Below, piece by piece: positions 22,675 through 31,146 of a stretch of 36,162 bases of DNA; the first letter of the stretch is position 1; every line of letters begins with the position of its first letter. Source of the DNA: an uncultured Bacteroidales bacterium (GTDB lineage: Bacteria; Bacteroidota; Bacteroidia; Bacteroidales; Bacteroidaceae); the NCBI GenBank assembly GCA_902775385.1, contig CACYMI010000004.1, positions 1-36,162 of the forward strand, given 5' to 3'. The position numbers and the translations under genes are program-made. The notes below the pieces were generated by a model. That model was given only the letters and a program-made list of their open reading frames with translations, was not told where the DNA came from and ran no database searches.

Positions 22675-22713
22675 TGTCAGGGAAATGTCAGATTGTTGTC
22701 AGACACTTGTCGG
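22675..22713 (+). promoter_or_regulatory. Four TGTCAG direct repeats at 11-bp spacing (candidate operator)
   Basis: TGTCAG starts at 22675, 22686 and 22697 and TGTCGG at 22708, an exact 11-bp period, one helical turn. OmpR/PhoB-type winged-helix dimers bind head-to-tail on direct repeats of this spacing, and the PhoB box half-site itself contains TGTCA. The block lies between the stop of such a regulator and the DUF2723 gene. The TTG codon at 22693 falls inside it and is therefore an unlikely start. Confidence 0.6.
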
Positions 22714-22773
22714 GCAGTTTTCTGGCACATGAATGAAACTGTTGCTTACTTTGCCGGAAAAATTGGGCAAAGT

Positions 22774-25700
22774 ATGAAGCAACAAATCAATTTTAGGAGA
22801 ATCAACGTATGTGTGGCATGGCTTGTTTTTGCCATTGCCGCTATTGTCTATGGACTGACAGTTGAGCCTACGGCCAGCCTGTGGGACTGTCCCGAGTTTA
22901 TTGCCTGCGGTTATAAATTAGAGATTGGGCATCCGCCAGGGGCACCTTTCTTTATGCTGGTGGCCAACCTGTTCGCGCAACTGGCAGGCAGTCCCTCGCA
23001 GGTAGCCCTGACGGTCAACCTGCTCTCGGCTCTCCTGAGCGCAGGCTGTATCTTCTTTCTGTTCCTGACCATTACCCATCTGGCAAGAAGGTTAGTGTGC
23101 CCAACAGGGGAGGTGACGACCTTAGACAGGATAATAGGTATAGAGGCATGCGGTGTCATAGGTGCACTGGCCTATGCTTTCAGTGATACCTTCTGGTTCT
23201 CTGCCGTTGAGGCTGAGGTATATGCCTTCTCCAGTTTTCTGACGGCACTGATGTTCTGGTTGATACTGAAATGGGAGGATGAGGCTGACACTCCCCAGAG
23301 TGACCGCTGGATTGTACTTATAGCTTACATAACGGGTCTGTCCGTGGGGGTGCATCTATTGTGCCTGTTGTGTCTGCCGGCCATGTCCTTCGTGGTTTAT
23401 TTCCGTAAGGCAAAGCGTATAACGCGATGGGGTATGCTGAAGACGTTGGGAGCTGGCATATTGTTGCTGGGCATCATTCTGTACGGTATTATCCCCGGTG
23501 TGGTGACGGCAGGCGGGTGGATGGAGCTGCTGTTTACCAATGTGCTGCTTTTTCCTTGCCATACGGGACTGGCTTGCTATGCGGTGTTGCTGACATGCGG
23601 CCTTCTCCTTGCCTATTATAAGGCGGGAAGGCGGGCTCTCAGACTTCCTCTGGCCTGCCTGATGATGATACTGGCCGGGTACAGCAGCTATGGCGTTATC
23701 CTAATCAGGGCCAATGCCAATATGCCGATGTGTGAGAATGCTCCCGGTAACATCTTTGCCCTAAAGAGTTATCTGAGCCGGGAACAGTATGGGGATGTCC
23801 CCCTCTTCTATGGCCCGTCTTACTGCAGTGAGCCCGACTATGAGCAGAAGGGCGACTACCTGGTGTGGAAACATAAAGAGGGTTCCCCCGTCTATCGTCC
23901 CTCGACCGACAAGGGAAAAACTCATTACAACCTGGTCCGTCATGATGTTAAATACCAGTACAGGGATAATATGTTCTTCCCGCGAATGCATTCGGCACGC
24001 CACGCCAGGGTATATGACCAGTGGAGAGACAGCAAGCGAAAGGGTACGGTTCCCTCTGCCGCAGAGAACCTTCGATTCTTCCTCGGTTATCAGGTGAATT
24101 TTATGTACTGGCGCTATTTCCTTTGGAACTTTGTAGGCAGGCAGAACAATATACAGGGGCATGGCGAGGTGGAGCATGGCAACTGGATAACGGGAATAGG
24201 TTGGATAGATAATTGGCTGTTAGGGTGTGATGTGTCCCAACTGCCTTCGGACCTGAAACAGAACAAGGGCCGTAATGTGTTCTATGCCCTGCCCCTGCTG
24301 TTAGGACTGGCCGGAATTGCCTGGCAATGGAGAAGAGGGAGCGAGGGTAAGCGCCAATTGCTGACAGTACTTCTACTATTCGTAATGACGGGCCTGGCTA
24401 TTGTCGTTTATCTGAATCAGACACCGATGCAACCGCGTGAACGTGACTACGCCTATGCGGGCTCATTCTACGCCTTTGCCCTCTGGATAGGCCTGGGCGT
24501 AGGGATGATATGGGAGGAGATAAAAGTGAAAAGTGAAAAGATAAAAGTCGGGAATGGGATTGCGGGGGCCGTTATGGCAGGCCTTATCGGACTTATCGTT
24601 CCCTTGCAGATGGTGAGCCAGACGTGGGATGACCATGACAGGAGCGGACGTTATACCTGTAGGGATTTCGGCGCCAACTACCTGAACAGCATGCCGCAGG
24701 AGGGTAATCCTGTCATCCTGACGAATGGTGATAACGATACCTTCCCGCTATGGTACAATCATGAGGTGGAAGGGGTGCGTACCGATACGCGTGCCTGTAA
24801 TCTGGAATATGTACAGACTGACTGGTACATTGACCAAATGAAACGTCCGGCCTATGACTCGCCTGCCCTGCCCGTCAGTTGGTCTCATGACGACTATCTG
24901 GAGGGCCGGCGTGAGGTGGTGCCCGTGCGTCCGGAGCTGAAGGAGAAGATCGAGGCATTCAGACAGGAGCGTCCCGATGAGGCTAAGCGGCTGTTGGGCG
25001 AAAACCCCTTTGAGGTGAGAAACATCTTAGACAAATGGATACTGAATCCCCAGGAGGAGATGCAGTGCATTCCCACTGACAGTATGGTCATCTGCTCGGA
25101 TGAGGGTGATATGGTCATCTCACTGAAGGGAGTCACTAAACTGTGCAAGAAAGACCTGATGGTATTGGAGATGCTGTCAAAAGCTGATTGGAAGCGGCCG
25201 ATATACACCTCGATAGGCCTGGGCTCTGACAATCTCCCTTACCTGCGTGACCATCTGGTGCTTGAGGGCCTGGCTTACCGTATCTCTCCGAAAGCTGTAG
25301 GGAAAAAGGTGGATGTGGAGCGGCTGTATGACAATATCATGCATCGTTTCCGTTATGGTGGTCTTACTGTTAAAGGGCTCTATGTGGATGAGGATGTGAA
25401 ACGGCTGGCCGATATACATCAGACGGTTATGGGCATCCTTATTGACTCGCTCTTAAAGCAGGGAGATACCAAGAGGGCGTTAGCTGTCTGCAGAAAGTGG
25501 CAGCATGAGATGCCACAGGAAAACGTGCCTTATACGGATGCTGCCTTGTCGATGGCCCGTTGCTTCTATGTGAACGGGTTACCGGAGGAGGGGGATGAGA
25601 TTGTGGGTGACCTGCTCCGGCGCTCGGATGAATGGCTGGCATGGGCAGGGACCATACGTCCTGAGCGCAGGCCGGGGTCGGCATATTCCCGCTACATCTG

Positions 25701-25815
25701 GTTTGAGACGATGGAACGGTCCCTGGCAGTAGCCGTCCGATATGACAGGAAGAAGTTTTATTATCAATATGGAAAGAGATATGAGCATTATGCGACACAG
25801 ACAGTCCGGGGATAA
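22774..25815 (+). CDS. DUF2723 (GT117-type) multi-pass membrane glycosyltransferase-like protein
   Basis: A 1013-aa inner-membrane protein of the DUF2723 family, listed to my knowledge as glycosyltransferase family 117 and resembling GT-C enzymes that use lipid-linked sugars. Family signatures are L-W-D-C-P-E-F (36-42, acidic residues D38 and E41), G-H-P-P-G-A-P (52-58) near the first periplasmic loop, and M-Q-P-R-E-R-D-Y-A-Y later. About a dozen membrane segments are followed by a large soluble C-terminal part (from about 610) with helical repeat-like sequence. A charged stretch E-E-I-K-V-K-S-E-K-I-K-V (about 581-592) is encoded by a heptameric array inside the last hydrophobic region. ATG 22774 was chosen because the protein then starts as relatives do; ATG 22729 is an alternative. 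The small DUF3098-like gene overlaps its end. Confidence 0.82.
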   Translation: MKQQINFRRINVCVAWLVFAIAAIVYGLTVEPTASLWDCPEFIACGYKLEIGHPPGAPFFMLVANLFAQLAGSPSQVALTVNLLSALLSAGCIFFLFLTITHLARRLVCPTGEVTTLDRIIGIEACGVIGALAYAFSDTFWFSAVEAEVYAFSSFLTALMFWLILKWEDEADTPQSDRWIVLIAYITGLSVGVHLLCLLCLPAMSFVVYFRKAKRITRWGMLKTLGAGILLLGIILYGIIPGVVTAGGWMELLFTNVLLFPCHTGLACYAVLLTCGLLLAYYKAGRRALRLPLACLMMILAGYSSYGVILIRANANMPMCENAPGNIFALKSYLSREQYGDVPLFYGPSYCSEPDYEQKGDYLVWKHKEGSPVYRPSTDKGKTHYNLVRHDVKYQYRDNMFFPRMHSARHARVYDQWRDSKRKGTVPSAAENLRFFLGYQVNFMYWRYFLWNFVGRQNNIQGHGEVEHGNWITGIGWIDNWLLGCDVSQLPSDLKQNKGRNVFYALPLLLGLAGIAWQWRRGSEGKRQLLTVLLLFVMTGLAIVVYLNQTPMQPRERDYAYAGSFYAFALWIGLGVGMIWEEIKVKSEKIKVGNGIAGAVMAGLIGLIVPLQMVSQTWDDHDRSGRYTCRDFGANYLNSMPQEGNPVILTNGDNDTFPLWYNHEVEGVRTDTRACNLEYVQTDWYIDQMKRPAYDSPALPVSWSHDDYLEGRREVVPVRPELKEKIEAFRQERPDEAKRLLGENPFEVRNILDKWILNPQEEMQCIPTDSMVICSDEGDMVISLKGVTKLCKKDLMVLEMLSKADWKRPIYTSIGLGSDNLPYLRDHLVLEGLAYRISPKAVGKKVDVERLYDNIMHRFRYGGLTVKGLYVDEDVKRLADIHQTVMGILIDSLLKQGDTKRALAVCRKWQHEMPQENVPYTDAALSMARCFYVNGLPEEGDEIVGDLLRRSDEWLAWAGTIRPERRPGSAYSRYIWFETMERSLAVAVRYDRKKFYYQYGKRYEHYATQTVRG
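24518..24552 (+). repeat. In-frame heptanucleotide array in the DUF2723 gene
   Basis: Units AGATAAA, AGTGAAA, AGTGAAA, AGATAAA and a decayed AGTCGGG are in strict 7-bp register. They encode a Lys/Glu-rich loop next to a membrane segment, and the unit resembles the array at 34105 read on its minus strand. Confidence 0.75.
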
Positions 25816-26026
25816 TAATCCGGGACTCATCGGGAAGAATGGCAGACTGATTATCATGGCAGCCTGTGTCCTTATTGCTGTCGGCTATCTGCTGATGGCC
25901 GGTCCGGGCAGTACGGAACAGCATTTCAGGGAGGAGATATTCTCTGCCCGCCGCATTGTTGCGGCGCCAATGTGCTGCCTGGCAGGCTACCTGTTGATTA
26001 TTGTGGGAATACTGAAGAGGGATTAG
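25781..26026 (+). CDS. Small two-helix membrane protein (DUF3098-like)
   Basis: An 81-aa protein with two hydrophobic segments (about 22-39 and 58-76) separated by a loop with E-E-I-F-S-A-R-R-I-V-A-A-P, a pattern I associate with the DUF3098 family of Bacteroidetes. Function is unknown. In-frame ATGs at 25742, 25769, 25781 and 25790 are all possible; each overlaps the end of the DUF2723 gene. I took 25781 because it leaves a short N-terminal tail before the first membrane segment. The overlap implies translational coupling to the DUF2723 gene. Confidence 0.7.
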   Translation: MSIMRHRQSGDNNPGLIGKNGRLIIMAACVLIAVGYLLMAGPGSTEQHFREEIFSARRIVAAPMCCLAGYLLIIVGILKRD

Positions 26027-26032
26027 GCAAAG

Positions 26033-26058
26033 AAAAAGCTCCGGAACGGGCCGGAGCT
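26033..26058. terminator. Terminator between convergent genes
   Basis: An 8-bp GC-rich stem (AGCTCCGG 26037-26044 with CCGGAGCT 26051-26058) has a 6-nt loop. On the minus strand it is followed by a T run, so it mainly serves the ompA-like gene, and it also lies 10 nt after the plus-strand stop. Confidence 0.8.
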
Positions 26059-26088
26059 ATTCATTCTGTCAGTATGGATGGTCTTTTC

Positions 26089-27246
26089 TTACTTTACACG
26101 ATAGCGGACTTCCTTGGTGCGGAACTTCTTCACGGTCTTCGGGTCCTTGTCGGTATAAACGCCATGGCCTGTGATGATAGAAACGCGGTTCTTGTCGTTC
26201 TCGGGGAAAGGCTGAACAGTATCGCCCTTCCATTCTACACTCTTAATCATCTTTTCATCTACACCAGCCTTGATGAGGGCATTCTTGGTGCTCTCGGCAC
26301 GCTTCTTGGAATAACCCATGTTAATCTTGGGATTACCGGTCTTCTTGTCGGCATATGAGGTAATGGTAATCTCACCGTTCTCTACGCCTTTCAGGAACTC
26401 GGCTACCTCGGTAATCTGTGCCTGAGTGGCATCTACGCCGTCCTTGCGGATGCCGAAGAAGATCTGCTTCTCGATATTGCGGTCGCGCTTGACGTCCTCA
26501 TAGATGGTCTCGTCATACCAGGTGGTATCGGTACGTGTCTCCCATACTTCGGGCTCGGGCTCGGGCTCCTTGACTACCGGTTTCTTCTTGTAGCCGAACT
26601 TGTAGGCGGCACCTAACTGCAGGGTCAACTGCCAGTCATCGTGGTGAGTCAGCTTGCTGTTGTAGCGGTCGCTGAGGCTGTTTCCGTCAATTTCCAGGTT
26701 GACGCTGAAATGCCTGGTGATGTTATAGTCCAGCATGGCACCGACACGCAGGTTGTGGCTGAAACGTGTTCCGTTGTATGCCAGGGGCAGAACATCCTTG
26801 TGGGCATAGGCGTCACCGTTCCCCCATGCGGTATTCAGGCCGATACCGCCAATCAGGTAAACGTTAAGCGGAGAGTAGTTCTTCTTGCCAATGAGGGTAA
26901 TGAGGTTGACCATCAGGTCCAGGTCTGTGGTAATGTACTTGTAGTCATACTTGAAGTCAAGGCCGTTCTGGTCATAACCTCCCTTGTTCCATGCACCGTT
27001 CACATGCAGGCGTGCACCTACTACCGGGGTGAAGAAGGCACCGAAGCTGACACTGGCTGTGGGGGTGATAAGCTTAAGGTTGTCATAGTTCTTGCTGAAC
27101 GTGGTCTGCGCACCGCCCTGCAGTCCTATGAACATGTAAGGCGCAGGCTTGAAATCCAGACCGTCGTCGGAAGTGTTTTCTGCCATAACGGGAGCACAAA
27201 GGCCGAGCGTCAGAATGGCTGCTGAAAGAGTCTTGAATTTTAACAT
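26089..27246 (-). CDS. OmpA-family outer membrane protein
   Basis: A 385-aa outer-membrane protein. The signal peptide spans 1-22 (ends V-M-A). An eight-strand beta-barrel-like part (about 30-215) has alternating aromatic strands and a final strand ending K-F-G-Y. A linker of Pro-Glu repeats (E-P-E-P-E-P-E) follows, then an OmpA-like peptidoglycan-binding domain (about 255-360, with N-x-x-L/M-G-x-S-K-K-R-A-E-S in the expected place). The protein tethers the outer membrane to the cell wall. The usual binding Asp position reads N-P-K-I-N-M-G-Y, a slight departure. It is monocistronic, with its own strong promoter and a leader of about 55 nt. Confidence 0.9.
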   Translation of the reverse strand: MLKFKTLSAAILTLGLCAPVMAENTSDDGLDFKPAPYMFIGLQGGAQTTFSKNYDNLKLITPTASVSFGAFFTPVVGARLHVNGAWNKGGYDQNGLDFKYDYKYITTDLDLMVNLITLIGKKNYSPLNVYLIGGIGLNTAWGNGDAYAHKDVLPLAYNGTRFSHNLRVGAMLDYNITRHFSVNLEIDGNSLSDRYNSKLTHHDDWQLTLQLGAAYKFGYKKKPVVKEPEPEPEVWETRTDTTWYDETIYEDVKRDRNIEKQIFFGIRKDGVDATQAQITEVAEFLKGVENGEITITSYADKKTGNPKINMGYSKKRAESTKNALIKAGVDEKMIKSVEWKGDTVQPFPENDKNRVSIITGHGVYTDKDPKTVKKFRTKEVRYRVK

Positions 27247-27309
27247 ATGGATTTAATTTTAGGTTTTATTTTTCGGCATAAGTCCTTATTTTCTGCATTT
27301 TCTGCATTG

Positions 27310-27341
27310 CAAAGTTAATTTAATTTTGAAAATTTGACAAA
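27310..27341 (-). promoter_or_regulatory. Promoter of the OmpA-family gene
   Basis: On the minus strand TTTG (27338-27341), a 20-nt spacer and TAACTTTG (27310-27317) match the consensus. The leader that follows contains two copies of the 9-mer TTTTCTGCA when read on the plus strand. Confidence 0.8.
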
Positions 27342-27422
27342 TACAAAGGCATTTTTTATTCTTTTAACTATCATTATGAGTATAAAATGATATTCGTGCG
27401 CTTTATTATCGGTATTTTTCGC

Positions 27423-27430
27423 TAACTTTG
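27423..27430 (+). promoter_or_regulatory. -7 element of the GNAT-parE operon
   Basis: TAACTTTG lies 33 nt before the GNAT-like start codon. The best upstream partner is TTTA at 27402-27405 with a 17-nt spacer. Confidence 0.6.
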
Positions 27431-27462
27431 TCCCCTAAATAAAAACAAAACAACGTTCATAG

Positions 27463-28620
27463 ATGTCAGATATCGTCATAAGTAGCGTTAAAACCCGTGG
27501 GGAAAGGCGAAAGTTTGCCAGATTCGGGTATGAGTTGTATAAGGACAGTCCGTATGCAGTACCTGATCTGCTGGAGGATACCCTGGATACCTTCGATGCC
27601 AGGAAGAATCCCGCGTTCCGCTTCTGTGATGCCGAAATGTTTGTGGCTCGCAGGGACGGAAAGATTGTGGGACGTGTGGCCGCCATCATCAATCACCGGG
27701 CCAATGAGACCTGGCATACCCGCCATGTGCGCTTCGGCTGGATAGACTTCATTGACGATATTGAGGTTACGCGCCTGCTATTGCAGACTGTGGAGGACTG
27801 GGGCAGAGAACGCGGCATGGATCATATCATAGGACCTCTCGGCTTCACGGATCTGGACCCGGAGGGAATGCTTACCGACGGATTTGACCAGCTGGGTACC
27901 GTATTCTCAATCTATAACTACCCTTATTACCCTGAGCATTTGCAACAGTTGGGCTTCAGGAAGGAACAGGGTTGGGTAGAGCGCAAGGTGATGGTTCCCA
28001 GGGATGGGCATGAGGCCAATATGCAGAAGTACTTCAAGATTGCCGAAATGGTGCAGCAGCGCTACGGATTCAGAATCCGTAAGTTCAAAAGCAAAAAGGA
28101 AATCCTGAAGGGCGGATACATCGAGAAGATACTTGGCGTGGTGAACCGCGCCTATGCCAAACTATATGAGTACAGCGAGTTGGATGAACAGCAGATGAAG
28201 GCATATGCCGACCGTTTCCTGATGGTGCTGGACAAACGTTACCTCTCGGTGGTGGAGAATGCAGAGGGCGAGGTGATAGGAATGGGCGTGTGCATAACCA
28301 GTCTGAGCCGTGCCGTTCAGAAGGCAAAGTCCAGGCTGTTCCCCTTCGGCTGGTATCATATTGCCAAGGCGCTGTGGTTCAACAGGCATCCCAGGATTCT
28401 GGACATGCTGCTGGTGGGTGTCCTGCCGGAGTATCATGACAAGGGTGCCAATGCCCTTATCTTTGCCAATGTAATCCCCGAGGCGACAAAGGACGGCTAT
28501 GAATGGGCAGAGTCACACCCGCAGCTGGAGGACAATATTGCCAGCCAGACGCAGTGGAAGAATCTGGAATGTAAAATCCACAAGCGCAGGGCTGCGTTTG
28601 GGAAAGCGATCGGGAAATAA
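27463..28620 (+). CDS. GNAT-like acyltransferase-fold protein of unknown substrate
   Basis: A 385-aa cytoplasmic protein. It matches a family widespread in Bacteroidetes that I place in the GNAT superfamily. The N-terminal half has [15 protein letters not shown] (about 61-75) and [12 protein letters not shown] (about 126-137). The C-terminal half has [14 protein letters not shown] (about 263-276) and [13 protein letters not shown] (about 320-332), the latter resembling an acetyl-CoA-binding turn. The substrate is unknown. It is the first gene of the parE-coaD operon, 14 nt before the parE ATG. Confidence 0.7.
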   Translation: MSDIVISSVKTRGERRKFARFGYELYKDSPYAVPDLLEDTLDTFDARKNPAFRFCDAEMFVARRDGKIVGRVAAIINHRANETWHTRHVRFGWIDFIDDIEVTRLLLQTVEDWGRERGMDHIIGPLGFTDLDPEGMLTDGFDQLGTVFSIYNYPYYPEHLQQLGFRKEQGWVERKVMVPRDGHEANMQKYFKIAEMVQQRYGFRIRKFKSKKEILKGGYIEKILGVVNRAYAKLYEYSELDEQQMKAYADRFLMVLDKRYLSVVENAEGEVIGMGVCITSLSRAVQKAKSRLFPFGWYHIAKALWFNRHPRILDMLLVGVLPEYHDKGANALIFANVIPEATKDGYEWAESHPQLEDNIASQTQWKNLECKIHKRRAAFGKAIGK

Positions 28621-28634
28621 AGTTAAAGTTGAGC

Positions 28635-30662
28635 ATGGAAGACATCATACAAATACAAGATAGCGAACAGGAAAAGGTGAATTACGATGAGGAGAATATC
28701 CGTCACCTTTCGGATATGGAGCATGTAAGACTGCGTCCCGGTATGTATATCGGCCGTCTGGGTGACGGTTCCCAGGCCGAGGACGGTATCTACGTGCTGC
28801 TGAAGGAGGTCATAGACAACAGTATTGATGAGTTCAAGATGAATGCCGGCAAGCGCATCGAGGTAACGGTAGAGGAGAACCTGCGTTGCAGTATCCGCGA
28901 TTACGGCCGCGGTATCCCCTTGGGTAAACTGGTAGAGGCCGTATCGATGCTGAATACCGGAGGCAAGTATGACAGCAAGGCATTTAAGAAGAGTGTGGGT
29001 CTGAACGGTGTGGGTCTGAAGGCAGTCAATGCCTTGAGCAGCCACTTCGAGGCACACTCCTATCGTGACGGTCAGGTACGCCGGACAGTCTTCGAGAAAG
29101 GTAAGCTGGTCAGCGACGTGACCGAGAAGTCCGGGGATGAGGACGGAACATATGTGTTCTTTGAGCCCGACTCCACCCTGTTCAAGCACTACCAGTTCCG
29201 TGGCGAGCATATCGAGATCATGCTCAGGAACTACACCTACCTCAATACCGGTCTGACCATTATGTTCAACGGCAGGCGGATTCTCTCACGCGAGGGACTT
29301 TCCGACTTGCTGAAGGACCGTATGGACTATGATGCCCTGTATCCCATCATCCATCTGAAGGGCGAGGATATTGAGATTGCCTTCACGCACTGCAAGCAGA
29401 ACGGCGAGGAGTACTACTCGTTCGTAAACGGACAGCATACCACGCTGGGCGGTACCCATCAGGCCGCCTTCAAGAAATACATTGCCGAGGTTATCAAGGA
29501 CTACAGCGGCAAGAACTATGAATACGGCGATATCCGAAACGGAATGGTGGCCGCCATCAGCATCAATATACAGGAGCCTGTCTTCGAGAGTCAGACCAAG
29601 GTGAAACTGGGCTCTCTGACTACAGCCCCCGAGGGTGGTGTCAGTATCGACAAGTTCATCGGCGACTTTGTGAAGGAGCAGGTGGACAACTACCTGCATA
29701 AGAATACCGACGTGGCCGAAATCATCCTGCAGAAGATTGTAGAGAGTGAGCGGGAGCGCAAGGCAATGGCCGGTGTGGCCAAGAAAGCCAGGGAGATGAG
29801 CAAGAAGGCCAACCTGCACAACCGTAAGCTGCGTGACTGCCGCATCCATCTTTCCGATGCCAAGGGAACACAGCAGGAGGACTCCTGCATCTTCATCACC
29901 GAGGGCGACTCTGCCAGCGGCAGTATCACCAAGAGCAGGGATGTGAATACGCAGGCCGTCTTCTCGTTGCGCGGTAAGCCCCTCAACTGCTTCGGCATGA
30001 CCAAGAAGGTGGTATATGAGAATGAGGAGTTCAACCTCTTGCAGGCCGCGCTTAACATAGAGGACGGACTGGACGGGCTGCGTTACAACAAGGTGATTGT
30101 GGCTACCGATGCCGATGTGGACGGTATGCATATACGCCTGCTGATGATAACCTTCTTCCTGCAGTTCTTCCCCGACCTGATTAAGAAGGGGCATGTGTAT
30201 ATCCTGCAGACACCTCTGTTCCGTGTCCGCGGAAAGAAAACCAAGATAGGCAAGCAGAAGCTGAGGGAGATAGAGGCTGAGCTGGCAGCCCGTGAGAGCG
30301 ATACGGCCTCAGAGGAGAACAACAAGAAGCGTCCCCGCCATCTGAGCATCACGCAGGATTTCGTTACCCAGTACTGTTACACCGAGGAGGAGCGCCTGCA
30401 GGCCATCGATGACCTGGGGCCTGATCCCGAGATTACCCGTTTTAAGGGTCTGGGTGAAATCAGTCCCGACGAGTTCCGGAACTTTATCGGTCAGGATATC
30501 CGCCTGGAGCAGGTAACACTGAACAAGAGCGACCAGGTAGCCGAGATGCTGGAATACTACATGGGTAAGAATACGATGGACCGCCAGAACTTCATCATCG
30601 ACAATCTGGTGATAGAAGAGGACCTGGCAGAAGAGGAGGAGGCGCATGAGTACACAGCCTGA
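28635..30662 (+). CDS. parE: Topoisomerase IV subunit B (type IIA)
   Basis: A 675-aa ATPase subunit of topoisomerase IV, which separates linked daughter chromosomes with ParC. The GHKL ATP site has E58 and N62 ([10 protein letters not shown]), D-Y-G-R-G-I-P and [13 protein letters not shown]. The Toprim domain has E-G-D-S-A at 423-427 and D492, D494 and D496 in D-A-D-V-D-G. The sequence is closer to ParE than to GyrB, since the large GyrB insert is absent, but the split between the two is not certain from sequence alone. ATG 28635 is preferred over an upstream TTG at 28629. The last 17 nt overlap coaD. Confidence 0.9.
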   Translation: MEDIIQIQDSEQEKVNYDEENIRHLSDMEHVRLRPGMYIGRLGDGSQAEDGIYVLLKEVIDNSIDEFKMNAGKRIEVTVEENLRCSIRDYGRGIPLGKLVEAVSMLNTGGKYDSKAFKKSVGLNGVGLKAVNALSSHFEAHSYRDGQVRRTVFEKGKLVSDVTEKSGDEDGTYVFFEPDSTLFKHYQFRGEHIEIMLRNYTYLNTGLTIMFNGRRILSREGLSDLLKDRMDYDALYPIIHLKGEDIEIAFTHCKQNGEEYYSFVNGQHTTLGGTHQAAFKKYIAEVIKDYSGKNYEYGDIRNGMVAAISINIQEPVFESQTKVKLGSLTTAPEGGVSIDKFIGDFVKEQVDNYLHKNTDVAEIILQKIVESERERKAMAGVAKKAREMSKKANLHNRKLRDCRIHLSDAKGTQQEDSCIFITEGDSASGSITKSRDVNTQAVFSLRGKPLNCFGMTKKVVYENEEFNLLQAALNIEDGLDGLRYNKVIVATDADVDGMHIRLLMITFFLQFFPDLIKKGHVYILQTPLFRVRGKKTKIGKQKLREIEAELAARESDTASEENNKKRPRHLSITQDFVTQYCYTEEERLQAIDDLGPDPEITRFKGLGEISPDEFRNFIGQDIRLEQVTLNKSDQVAEMLEYYMGKNTMDRQNFIIDNLVIEEDLAEEEEAHEYTA

Positions 30663-31122
30663 ACGGGTTCTTTTCCCCGGGTCCTTCGACCCCTTTACCA
30701 AGGGGCATGCTAATCTGGTGGAGCGTGCCTTGCAGCTCTTTGGCCATGTGATTATCGGCATCGGTTTCAATGAGCAGAAGCCGGGTTGGATTCCCGTAGA
30801 GGAACGTGTGGAAGCCCTTAGGAATCTGTATGCCCATGAACCCAGGGTGACGGTTGACAGTTACTCGGGTCTGACTGTTGATTTCGCCCGCCAGTGCGGC
30901 GCAGCGGCAATCCTGCGCGGCATCCGCTCGGTAAAGGACTATGAGTATGAGATGCAGATGGCCGATGTGAACAGACAGCTTACAGGCATAGACACCATCC
31001 TGCTGTTTGCCGACCCCCAGTTGAGCTCGGTAAGCAGCAGTGTAGTACGTGAGCTGGTCCACTTCGGCAAGGACATCCGTCCTTTCCTGCCCGAGGGGCT
31101 GGATTACACATATAAGAAATAA
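30646..31122 (+). CDS. coaD: Phosphopantetheine adenylyltransferase
   Basis: A 158-aa nucleotidyltransferase that makes dephospho-CoA from 4'-phosphopantetheine and ATP, the fourth step of CoA synthesis. [12 protein letters not shown] at 10-21 carries the T/H-x-G-H signature with H21. R-G-I-R is at 91-94 and [10 protein letters not shown] at 128-137 is the ISSTxxR-type motif. Length is normal. Its start overlaps the end of parE by 17 nt, and its stop lies inside the heptameric array that runs into the next gene. Confidence 0.96.
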   Translation: MSTQPERVLFPGSFDPFTKGHANLVERALQLFGHVIIGIGFNEQKPGWIPVEERVEALRNLYAHEPRVTVDSYSGLTVDFARQCGAAAILRGIRSVKDYEYEMQMADVNRQLTGIDTILLFADPQLSSVSSSVVRELVHFGKDIRPFLPEGLDYTYKK

Positions 31123-31146
31123 GAAAATAAGGAAGATAAGAAGATG
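31112..31146 (+). repeat. Heptanucleotide array spanning the coaD stop and the protease start
   Basis: Units ATAAGAA, ATAAGAA, AATAAGG, AAGATAA and GAAGATG in 7-bp register. The first two are identical. The array contains the coaD stop codon and ends in the ATG of the S41 protease gene. Confidence 0.65.

Noticed and set aside
22693-22773. TTG 22693 as the start of the DUF2723 protein
   Set aside because: It lies within the 11-bp direct repeats, and the added residues do not resemble family N-termini. ATG 22774 gives the typical start.
27283-27306. Two copies of TTTTCTGCA in the ompA leader as a regulatory repeat
   Set aside because: Only two copies of a T-rich 9-mer with no link to a known regulator; chance cannot be excluded.
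29286-30194. 302-codon minus-strand open frame inside parE
   Set aside because: It overlaps the conserved Toprim region of parE and shows no protein-like motif of its own.
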